The notes under the pieces: model-generated
Told to the model about the DNA's origin: nothing
The model's input: only the letters and a program-made list of their open reading frames with translations
The model's database searches: none
Position numbers and translations under genes: made by a program
Source: Alphaproteobacteria bacterium
GTDB lineage: Bacteria; Pseudomonadota; Alphaproteobacteria; Acetobacterales; Acetobacteraceae
Direction of reading: 5' to 3'
NCBI GenBank assembly: GCA_017307285.1
Contig: JAFKFI010000018.1
Location: 1 to 32,257, forward strand
Length of the DNA stretch: 32,257 nucleotides
Part shown: in pieces, positions 25,962-32,257 of the stretch
How the letters are laid out: the number at the start of each line of letters is the position of its first letter
Position numbering within the stretch: the stretch's first letter is position 1

Positions 25962-26180
25962 ATGACGCAGGTTGATGCCGATCTCGCGAGGCTGTTGCGG
26001 CCGGAACACCTCATTGGAACCTGGCGGCGCTTCGGCACGGCTGGGCCGGTCTATGAGATCATCGGCGCGCGCGGCGAGTTGCCCGGCGGCGAGCGCATAA
26101 TGCGTGTCCGCGTCGTGGAAAGCGGCGAGGAACTCGACTACCGGTTATCCGAGATCATGGACGATCCGAAAGAGCGCTGA
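25962..26180 (+). CDS. DUF5397 family protein, probable partner of VapD
   Basis: A 72-residue protein that I recognise as DUF5397-like. The conserved parts are LIGTWRRFGTAGPVYEIIGARG and MRVRVVESGEELDYRLSEIMDDPKER. It is small, soluble and mixed in charge. The TGA stop overlaps the ATG of the VapD gene by one base (TGATG), which shows tight translational coupling. In toxin-antitoxin loci such an order, small gene first and endoribonuclease second, often marks antitoxin and toxin. The antitoxin role is inferred from this arrangement only. ATG 25962 was chosen because the earlier frame lies over the divergent gene. Confidence 0.75.
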   Translation: MTQVDADLARLLRPEHLIGTWRRFGTAGPVYEIIGARGELPGGERIMRVRVVESGEELDYRLSEIMDDPKER

Positions 26181-26458
26181 TGTTCGCCATCGCTTTCGAT
26201 CTTGTGGTGGCCGAGACCGCGCTGCACCATCCCAAAGGCGTCTCGCAGGCCTACGCCGACATAGGGAATGTACTCGCGAACTATGGCTTCGACCGCGTCC
26301 AGGGCAGCCTCTACACCAATGCCTCGGAAGACTTGGCCAACCTGTTTTCCGCCATTGCGGCACTCAGGGCGCTCTCCTGGCTGCCCGCATCCGTCCGCGA
26401 CATTCGCGCCTTCCGCGTCGAACAATGGTCGGATTTTACCCAGGTGGTGAAGGGATGA
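26180..26458 (+). CDS. vapD: VapD-like endoribonuclease (virulence-associated protein D)
   Basis: A 92-residue protein of the VapD family, related in fold to the CRISPR protein Cas2 (ferredoxin-like). Known VapD proteins of Haemophilus and Helicobacter are endoribonucleases. Family signs are the opening MFAIAFDLVV with the early Asp typical for VapD/Cas2, NYGFDRVQGSLYTN, DLANLFSAIAALRALSWLPASVRDIRAF, and the C-terminal block RVEQWSDFTQVVKG. Length is typical. It is coupled to DUF5397 by a TGATG overlap and convergent with the Mrr-type gene 16 bases away. Presumed role: mRNA cleavage under stress or after phage infection. Confidence 0.85.
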   Translation: MFAIAFDLVVAETALHHPKGVSQAYADIGNVLANYGFDRVQGSLYTNASEDLANLFSAIAALRALSWLPASVRDIRAFRVEQWSDFTQVVKG

Positions 26459-26474
26459 CCAATTTTCGTTAGCC

Positions 26475-27392
26475 CTACTCGAAAAAGTCCTCGTCGACCT
26501 TTTTGATGTGAAAGGTCTCCTCGATCCTACACCCGACATTGTGGCGGATCATGAGCTTGGTCAGCTGCTCGCCATCGACCAAAACGATGCGCTTGCTCAG
26601 GAACTCGGCAGTCTCCTTGGCTGACGAGGAGAAAGTTGATGTCGTGACAAACAGGCCTTTTGTTGCCTTGTGGCGATCAAGGCTTCCGAAGAAATCTCGT
26701 ATAGCACCGGAACCGATGTTGTTGCCGTTTCCGTACCGCTTTGCCTGGATGTAGACTCGGTCAAGTCCGAGCGCGTCTTGGTCAATGACGCCGTCGATGC
26801 CCTCGTCGCCGCTGCGGCCGAGCGCACGGCCGGCATCCGCGGCGGACCCTCCGTACCCCATACTGAGGAGCAGACTCACAATGAGCCGCTCGAAGAATTC
26901 CGGCGGCGCGGCACGGATACGATCCAGCAGATCCTGGGCCAGTGAATCGTCGATTTGCTTATGCGCAACCCGCACGATCTCGTCGGGAGTCTCTGTCTGG
27001 CCTACGAACGCCGGCTCCAGCTGCTTTACATCGTGAGAGATATTCCGGGCCGACCGCTCCTTGAACTGTCTGAATTCATCGAACTGATTTAGGAATGAAT
27101 TATCAATCCGAGACGGGTGAGAATTAAGCACTTGCTGACCGCGTGAGGTGATTTTCAAATGCCCCCGCCGGGTGCTTTCGATGAGACCGGACTTTCCAAG
27201 ATAAGTCTTCGCCCAATGAACCCGGTTGTTGAAAACCGTCTGTTTGCCCGACGGCAGAAGTTCCGCTCGCTCTTCTGCCGTCAAATTCAGTTTCGCTGCC
27301 AAACGATCAACGAGGTCGGCAATGCGGACCTCTCCGTCTGCGGAAGCCACGAGCACCGGGAGCATTAACGACTGATAGTCAGGTAGAGACAT
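26475..27392 (-). CDS. mrr: Mrr-type restriction endonuclease
   Basis: A 305-residue protein of the Mrr type. Residues 1 to about 85 are the Mrr N-terminal winged-helix domain (LMLPVLVASADGEVRIADLVDRLA, FNNRVHWAKTYLGKSGLIESTRRG). From about 165 follows the PD-(D/E)xK-like Mrr catalytic domain: FFERLIVSLLLSMGYGG, the Asp in GDEGIDGVIDQD and the QAK triplet in RVYIQAKRYG, then GLFVTTSTFSSSAKETAEF. Mrr enzymes cut foreign DNA with methylated bases. Start taken at 27392 (MSLPDYQSL), the usual family start; an in-frame ATG at 27485 would add 31 residues. Its base composition is lower in GC than its neighbours, suggesting recent gain. Confidence 0.88.
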   Translation of the reverse strand: MSLPDYQSLMLPVLVASADGEVRIADLVDRLAAKLNLTAEERAELLPSGKQTVFNNRVHWAKTYLGKSGLIESTRRGHLKITSRGQQVLNSHPSRIDNSFLNQFDEFRQFKERSARNISHDVKQLEPAFVGQTETPDEIVRVAHKQIDDSLAQDLLDRIRAAPPEFFERLIVSLLLSMGYGGSAADAGRALGRSGDEGIDGVIDQDALGLDRVYIQAKRYGNGNNIGSGAIRDFFGSLDRHKATKGLFVTTSTFSSSAKETAEFLSKRIVLVDGEQLTKLMIRHNVGCRIEETFHIKKVDEDFFE

Positions 27393-27490
27393 CCTAGAAG
27401 GATAGATGCTGATGCCGTAATGTGGAAGCCGTCCGTCGAGGTTCGGAGCCGCGCCAAGGAGGCGATTGACGCTGCTCAACTCCACTGGAG

Positions 27491-29332
27491 CTATCGTCGC
27501 TCGTCCCTACCCGCCAGCATCGCCGTCACCCGCCTCGCGAACGCCGCCGGGTCGCGCGGCAAGTCGCCCTCTTGGACACGGGCGAGGTCGAGCAACGTGC
27601 CGGCCGTCTCGGCGAACCCCTCCCCGCCCGTCTCGCCGGCGAGCCTCTGGACCAGCGCGTGCCGCGGGTTGATCTCCAGCACCGGGGGCGCGGGCGGCAT
27701 TCCGCGCCCCGAGCGCCGCAACAAGCGCTGCATCTGCAGGTCGGGGCCGCCCGGGCCGGCGGCGAGGACCACGGCGCTGTCGACCAGGCGGTCGGTGGCG
27801 CGGACGTCGGACACCTCGCCCTTCAAGGCGTCCTTCAGCGCCAGGGCGAGGGCCGAGACGTCCGGCAATGGCTCGGCATCGGCGGGACGATGGAACAGGT
27901 CGGCGGTGGATTGGGTGATGCTGCGGAGCGGCTTGTCCTCGAAGGTGTCGAAACGGTCGGGCCAGAAGGCGTCGATCGGGTCGGCGAGCAACAACACCTC
28001 CAGCCCCTTGGCGCGGAAGCCCTCGAGCTGGGGCGAGTTGCGCAGAGCGTCCACGTCGTCGCCCACCAGGTAAAAGATCGCGTCCTGGCCAGGCTGCATC
28101 CGTCCCACGTAGTCGGCGAGGCTCACCCAACCCTCCTGCGAGGAGGAACGGAAGCGCAGGAGCTCAGCAAGGTCCTTGCGGTGCTCGGTGTCCTCCCAGA
28201 TGCCTTCCTTCAGCACCGGGCCGAAATTCTCCCAGAACTTGGCATATTCCTCGCTTTCCTTGGCGCGGGTCTTCAGTTCGGACAGCACCCGGCTGGTGAC
28301 GGCGCGGCGGATGCGGGCGAGCACCGGGGTCGATTGCAGCATCTCGCGGGAGACGTTGAGCGGCAGATCCTCGGTGTCCACCACACCCTGGACGAAGCGC
28401 AGCCAGGGCGGCAGGAGCTCGGCCTCGTCGGTGATGAACATGCGCCGGACGTGCAGCCGCACGCGGGACTTACGCTCGCCCTCCACCGCCTCGAACGGCT
28501 TCATGCCGGGGATGAACAATAAAGCGAAAAACTCGAGCGTGCCCTCCGCCTTCCAATGCAGGGTCGCCCACGGCGTGTCAAAGATGTTGCCGAGATGGCG
28601 ATAGAACGCCGTCGCCGACTGCTCGCTCATCTCCGAGCGCGACTTGCGCCAGAGCGCGGTCCCTTCGTTGATCGGCTGGTCCTTGCCGTCGCGGGCCAGG
28701 GTGATCGGCACCGTGACGTGGTCGGCCCATTTGCGGATGATCGTCTCGATCCGCATGGGATCGAGGAACTCGTCGGCGTCGGGCTTCATGTGCAGCACGA
28801 TCGTCGTGCCCGGCGCATCGCGCTCGGCGGGCGACATCGTGAACGCGCCGGCTCCGTCGCTGGCCCACATCCAGGCGCCCTCGGCACCCGCCTTGCGCGA
28901 CGTGACCTCGACCCGGTCGGCCACCATGAAGGCCGAGTAGAAACCCACACCGAACTGGCCGATCAGGCTCGGCCGATCCTCGGGCTTCGCGCCCTCCAGC
29001 TTCTCGCCGAAGGCGCGGGTGCCGGAGCGCGCGATGGTGCCGAGATTCTGCACCAGCTCGTCATGGCTCATGCCGATGCCGGTATCGGCAATCGAGAGGG
29101 TGCGCGCGTCCTTGTCGGCGACCAGCCGGATGGCGGCGTCGCCAGGCAGAGCAAGGGCCGGGTCGGTCAGCGCCTCGAAGCGCCGCCGGTCGATCGCGTC
29201 GGCGGCGTTGGCGACCAGCTCGCGGAGGAAGATCTCGCGGTCGGAGTAGAGCGAATGCACCACAAGGTCGAGCAACCGCCCCACCTCGGCGCCAAAATCG
29301 TGCCGTTCCGCTTGTGCTCCCGCTGCGCTCAT
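27491..29332 (-). CDS. htpG: Molecular chaperone HtpG (Hsp90)
   Basis: A 613-residue cytosolic Hsp90. N-terminal GHKL ATPase motifs: [15 protein letters not shown] (with the Mg-binding Asn), [14 protein letters not shown], and the lid block [19 protein letters not shown]. The middle domain has [26 protein letters not shown] with the catalytic Arg region. The C-terminal dimerisation part ends [25 protein letters not shown]. The usual NASDA reads NAADA here, a mild variation. Start at 29332 ([39 protein letters not shown]) gives the normal HtpG length, with GAGGG close upstream; in-frame ATG 29389 is less likely. Divergent from the helicase gene across 132 bases. Confidence 0.95.
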   Translation of the reverse strand: MSAAGAQAERHDFGAEVGRLLDLVVHSLYSDREIFLRELVANAADAIDRRRFEALTDPALALPGDAAIRLVADKDARTLSIADTGIGMSHDELVQNLGTIARSGTRAFGEKLEGAKPEDRPSLIGQFGVGFYSAFMVADRVEVTSRKAGAEGAWMWASDGAGAFTMSPAERDAPGTTIVLHMKPDADEFLDPMRIETIIRKWADHVTVPITLARDGKDQPINEGTALWRKSRSEMSEQSATAFYRHLGNIFDTPWATLHWKAEGTLEFFALLFIPGMKPFEAVEGERKSRVRLHVRRMFITDEAELLPPWLRFVQGVVDTEDLPLNVSREMLQSTPVLARIRRAVTSRVLSELKTRAKESEEYAKFWENFGPVLKEGIWEDTEHRKDLAELLRFRSSSQEGWVSLADYVGRMQPGQDAIFYLVGDDVDALRNSPQLEGFRAKGLEVLLLADPIDAFWPDRFDTFEDKPLRSITQSTADLFHRPADAEPLPDVSALALALKDALKGEVSDVRATDRLVDSAVVLAAGPGGPDLQMQRLLRRSGRGMPPAPPVLEINPRHALVQRLAGETGGEGFAETAGTLLDLARVQEGDLPRDPAAFARRVTAMLAGRDERR

Positions 29333-29464
29333 ACCCTCGGTCTCCCTGATTGCGGCCGGCCATATGTGCCTGAAAGAGCTGTGATTCAATCAGGACGCAA
29401 TTTGTGACCCGTGCGACTCGGCGCCATGCTTGCAATGCGGGCGCGTAACCCCAAACATCGCCCC

Positions 29465-31972
29465 ATGTCGGGTTTCGTCTCGGATTTTGCTCCCCGCGTG
29501 AAGGCCGTTCTCGGCCCCACCAACACCGGCAAGACGCATCTCGCGATGGAGCGGATGCTGGCCCATTCCTCGGGCATCATCGGCTTCCCCCTCCGCCTGC
29601 TGGCGCGCGAGAATTACGACCGGATGGTCGCGCGCAAGGGCATCCGCCACGTGGCCCTCATCACCGGCGAGGAAAAGATCGTCCCGCCCGAGGCGCGCTG
29701 GTTTGCCTGCACGGTGGAGGCGATGCCGCTCGACCGGCAGGCCGAGTTCGTCGCGGTGGACGAGATCCAGCTCTGCGCCGACGCCGACCGGGGCCACGTA
29801 TTCACCGAGCGCCTGCTGCACGCGCGCGGCCTCGTGGAGACCATGTTCCTCGGCGCCGAGACCATCCGCCCGCTGCTGCAGCGCCTCGTGCCGCAGGCCA
29901 CGGTTGAGACCAGGCCGCGCCTGTCGCAGCTCGCCTATGCCGGCCACGCCAAGCTCTCCAAGCTGCCGCCGCGCAGCGCTGTCGTGGCGTTCAGCGCGGG
30001 CGAGGTCTACGCCATTGCCGAGTTGATCCGCAGGCGGCGCGGCGGCTGCGCGGTGGTGATGGGCCGCCTCTCGCCTCGCACCCGCAACGCCCAGGTGGCT
30101 CTGTATCAGGACAAGGAGGTCGATTTCCTCGTCGCCACCGACGCGATCGGCATGGGGCTCAACATGGACGTGGACCATGTCGCCTTCGCCGGATTGGGCA
30201 AATTCGACGGCCACCGGCCGCGCCGGCTGACGGCGGCGGAGGTGGCGCAGATCGCCGGGCGGGCGGGGCGCGGAATGCGCGACGGCACGTTCGGCACCAC
30301 CGCGGATTGCCGGCCGTTGACCGACGACCTGGTGCACGCCGTGGAAAACCACAGCTTCGAGGCACTGTCGCATCTCTGCTGGCGCAACGAGGACCTCGAT
30401 TTCAGCCATGTCGACGCGCTGCTCGCCAGCCTCAGCCAGCCGCCGCCCGCGCCGGGGCTGGTCCGCGGCAACGACGCTTCCGACCTCGAGACGCTGGCGG
30501 CCCTGGCACGCGAGCCGGAAATCCGCGAACTCGCTCGCGGGCGCAGCCGCGTCCGGCTGCTGTGGGAAGCGTGCCAGGTACCGGATTTCCGCAAGCTCGC
30601 GGACGAAACGCATACACGGCTCTGCGCCCGCATCTTCGGCCACCTCGCGCGCGAGGGACGGCTGCCGACCGACTGGCTCGCCGGCCAGATTGCTTCCCTT
30701 GCCCGCAGCGAGGGCGACATCGACACGCTCATGCAGCGGCTCTCGGGGGTCCGCGTGTGGTCCTACATCGCCGCCCGTGCGGACTGGGTGCGCGACGCTC
30801 CGCATTGGCAGGCCCGTGCGCGCGAGGTCGAGGATCTGCTGTCCGACGCGCTGCACGAGCGGCTGACCAGCCGCTTCGTCGACCGCCGCGCCGCCCATCT
30901 GATGCGCCGGCTCGATGCGGGCGACGGCGAGGAATTGCTCTCCGCCGTCACGCGGCGGGGCGAGGTGGTGGTCGAGGGCCATCCCGTCGGCCATATCGGC
31001 GGCTTCTCGTTCATCCCCGACCCGCTGGCCGAGGGCGAGGAAAAGAAGCTCGTGCTGCGCGCCGCGCGGCGCGCGTTGCGCGAGGAGATGCCGCGCCGGG
31101 TCGGGCTGCTGGAAGCGGCCTCCGACGAAGCCTTCGCCTGGGATGCCGATCAGCGGGTGAGCTGGGAAGGCGTCGCGGTCGCTCGGGTGCGACGGGGGAC
31201 GACGGCGCTGCGGCCGATGGTGGAGGCGCTCGACAGCGAGTTCCTCGACGGCGCTCAGCGCGAGCGGGTGCGGCTCCGGCTGCAACGCTTCATCGACGAC
31301 ACGATCGCGCGCGATCTGGCCCCGCTGTTCGCCGCGGTGGAGCGCGCGCAAGGCGACGCGGCGCTGCGCGGCGCGCTCCACCGGCTGACCGAGACGCTTG
31401 GGCTGGTGCCGGGCGCCACGGAGGCGTCGATCCCGGCCGAGTTGCGGGCACGTTTCAAGCCGCTCGGTGTGCGCGCGGGCCGGTTCGCGCTGTTCCTGCC
31501 GGCGCTGCTGAAACCGCGCGCGGCGGCGATGCGGGCGCGTCTCTGGGCGCTGCAGCACGACCGCCCCCTACCCACCCTGCCCCCGCCGGGGCTGGTCTCG
31601 CTGGTGCCGCCGCCGGACTGGCCGGCAGGGTTCGCCGAGGCGATCGGCTGGATCGAGGCCGGCCCGGTACTGCTGCGGCTCGACGTCGCTGAACGTGTCG
31701 CCGCCGAGCTCGGCTGGGCCGCGCGCGGCGGGCCGGTGGCGCTGCCGGCGGGGCTTGCCTCTCGCTTCTCCGCCAAGCCCGAATGGCTGCCGGTCATCCT
31801 GCGCCGGATCGGCGTCCGGGTCCTGCCGGCGGCTGGTCTCGCGGCGGACCAGTACGGCCCGCCCGCCCCGGCCATGATCCTGCCGGCGCGGCGCAAGCGT
31901 CCCGTCGCGACGCCGGAGGTCGCGCCGCGTCGCTCCGGCCCATTCGCCGCGTTGGCGGCACTCCGTCGCTAG
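29465..31972 (+). CDS. Suv3-like superfamily 2 helicase
   Basis: An 835-residue helicase related to the mitochondrial RNA helicase SUPV3L1/Suv3 and typical for alphaproteobacteria. N-terminal motifs: Walker A GPTNTGKTHLAMERML (about residues 16-31), the DEIQ box in FVAVDEIQLCADADRGHVF, motif V region ATDAIGMGLNMDVDHVAF, and motif VI QIAGRAGRGMRDG. The C-terminal half is long and Arg/Ala rich and has no recognised domain. It probably unwinds RNA, perhaps in RNA decay. Start is uncertain: ATG 29465 (MSGFVSDF) fits the family best, while GTG 29411, ATG 29426 and ATG 29435 are in frame; none has a strong ribosome site. Directly followed by the S4 gene, cotranscribed. Confidence 0.9.
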   Translation: MSGFVSDFAPRVKAVLGPTNTGKTHLAMERMLAHSSGIIGFPLRLLARENYDRMVARKGIRHVALITGEEKIVPPEARWFACTVEAMPLDRQAEFVAVDEIQLCADADRGHVFTERLLHARGLVETMFLGAETIRPLLQRLVPQATVETRPRLSQLAYAGHAKLSKLPPRSAVVAFSAGEVYAIAELIRRRRGGCAVVMGRLSPRTRNAQVALYQDKEVDFLVATDAIGMGLNMDVDHVAFAGLGKFDGHRPRRLTAAEVAQIAGRAGRGMRDGTFGTTADCRPLTDDLVHAVENHSFEALSHLCWRNEDLDFSHVDALLASLSQPPPAPGLVRGNDASDLETLAALAREPEIRELARGRSRVRLLWEACQVPDFRKLADETHTRLCARIFGHLAREGRLPTDWLAGQIASLARSEGDIDTLMQRLSGVRVWSYIAARADWVRDAPHWQARAREVEDLLSDALHERLTSRFVDRRAAHLMRRLDAGDGEELLSAVTRRGEVVVEGHPVGHIGGFSFIPDPLAEGEEKKLVLRAARRALREEMPRRVGLLEAASDEAFAWDADQRVSWEGVAVARVRRGTTALRPMVEALDSEFLDGAQRERVRLRLQRFIDDTIARDLAPLFAAVERAQGDAALRGALHRLTETLGLVPGATEASIPAELRARFKPLGVRAGRFALFLPALLKPRAAAMRARLWALQHDRPLPTLPPPGLVSLVPPPDWPAGFAEAIGWIEAGPVLLRLDVAERVAAELGWAARGGPVALPAGLASRFSAKPEWLPVILRRIGVRVLPAAGLAADQYGPPAPAMILPARRKRPVATPEVAPRRSGPFAALAALRR

Positions 31973-32257
31973 ATGGAGACAGAGGACCGGGCCCGGGAAG
32001 ACAAAGACTGGCAGCGGCTGGACAAGTGGTTGTGGTGCGCCCGGTTCATGAAGGCGCGCAGCGACTGCGCGAGGCTGGTCGCAGGCGGTTTCGTGCGCAT
32101 CAATCGTCAGCCGACCGACAAGCCGCATGCCCGCCTGCGCGTGGGCGACGTGCTGACCGTGCCGCTGCGCGGTGCCGTACGGGTGGTCCGCGTGCAGGCG
32201 CTCGCCACCAGGCGCGGCCCGGCGCCTGAGGCGCGAACGCTATACGAGGAGGTGGCG
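31973..32257 (+). CDS. S4-domain RNA-binding protein, Hsp15-like (cut by window end)
   Basis: The first 95 residues of an S4-domain protein of the HslR/Hsp15 type. The S4 domain is plain: QRLDKWLWCARFMKARSDCARLVAGGFVRINRQP, then KPHARLRVGDVLTV. Hsp15 relatives bind free 50S subunits carrying nascent chains. The ATG follows the helicase stop without any gap. In alphaproteobacteria this helicase-S4 pair is often followed by ferredoxin and CarD-type genes, which may lie beyond the window. The frame runs open to the last base. Confidence 0.9.
   Translation, partial: METEDRAREDKDWQRLDKWLWCARFMKARSDCARLVAGGFVRINRQPTDKPHARLRVGDVLTVPLRGAVRVVRVQALATRRGPAPEARTLYEEVA

Noticed and set aside
26482-26504. 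AAAAAG and CTTTTT arms looking like a terminator between VapD and the Mrr gene
   Set aside because: The bases code for the Lys/Asp-rich C-terminus of the Mrr-type protein and the arms are separated by 11 bases without a GC-rich stem, so a terminator role is not supported.
29390-31558. A 722-residue open frame on the minus strand opposite the helicase gene
   Set aside because: It is rich in Arg, His, Gln and Ala with no fold-like blocks, and is a by-product of high GC opposite a real gene with clear helicase motifs.

Overview
This window is high-GC chromosomal DNA, most likely from an alphaproteobacterium. Acetobacteraceae or another Rhodospirillales family would fit, but that is inference. 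Supporting signs are the DUF3297 protein, the Suv3-like helicase followed directly by an S4-domain protein, Tat-exported Liv-type binding proteins, many GTG starts and dense gene packing with short overlaps. No rRNA, tRNA, CRISPR array or insertion sequence was seen, and no gene-free stretch exceeds 300 bases.

Left part (1-6011): the C-terminal part of an O-acetylhomoserine sulfhydrylase-type enzyme is followed in the same frame, after a single TAG, by an SDR oxidoreductase that lacks a normal start codon. A convergent MFS exporter gene comes next. Divergent from it is paaABCD, the phenylacetyl-CoA epoxidase operon, without paaE. An unrecognised 188-residue protein with its own AT-rich promoter region follows. 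Middle-left (6012-11368): a tandem universal stress protein, a small gene remnant, a fused GT2-GT4 glycosyltransferase, a small coiled-coil protein, a second GT4 enzyme and a DUF3297 protein. This looks like a glycan-assembly locus.

Centre (11432-22258): two complete sets of branched-chain-amino-acid (Liv/HAAT) ABC transporter genes, each with LivM and LivG fused in one polypeptide. Set 1 is on the minus strand (binding protein, LivH, LivM-LivG, LivF). Set 2 is on the plus strand in the same order, but its LivG part has an internal deletion and frameshift that removes the H-loop. Between them lie a PRC-barrel periplasmic protein and an HpcH/HpaI aldolase. Right-centre (22275-25864): a small unknown protein, aquaporin Z, a cysteine hydrolase of the isochorismatase fold, an orphan third Liv-type binding protein and a small hypothetical protein.

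Right part (25962-32257): a DUF5397-VapD pair resembling a toxin-antitoxin module, an Mrr-type restriction endonuclease, HtpG, a large Suv3-like helicase and the start of an Hsp15-like S4 protein. The DUF5397/VapD/Mrr group looks like a small defence island inserted between housekeeping genes.

Metabolic theme: phenylacetate ring epoxidation, an aldolase for aromatic-type cleavage products, a cysteine hydrolase and three amino-acid/aromatic-type binding proteins suggest catabolism of aromatic or amino-acid-derived compounds. The most unusual signal that gene calls do not explain is a recurring arrangement at the starts of several transcription units: an inverted repeat whose 3' arm contains or touches the Shine-Dalgarno sequence (binding proteins 1, 2 and more weakly 3, the aldolase, LivH2 and aquaporin). 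This would fit translational gating by RNA structure.
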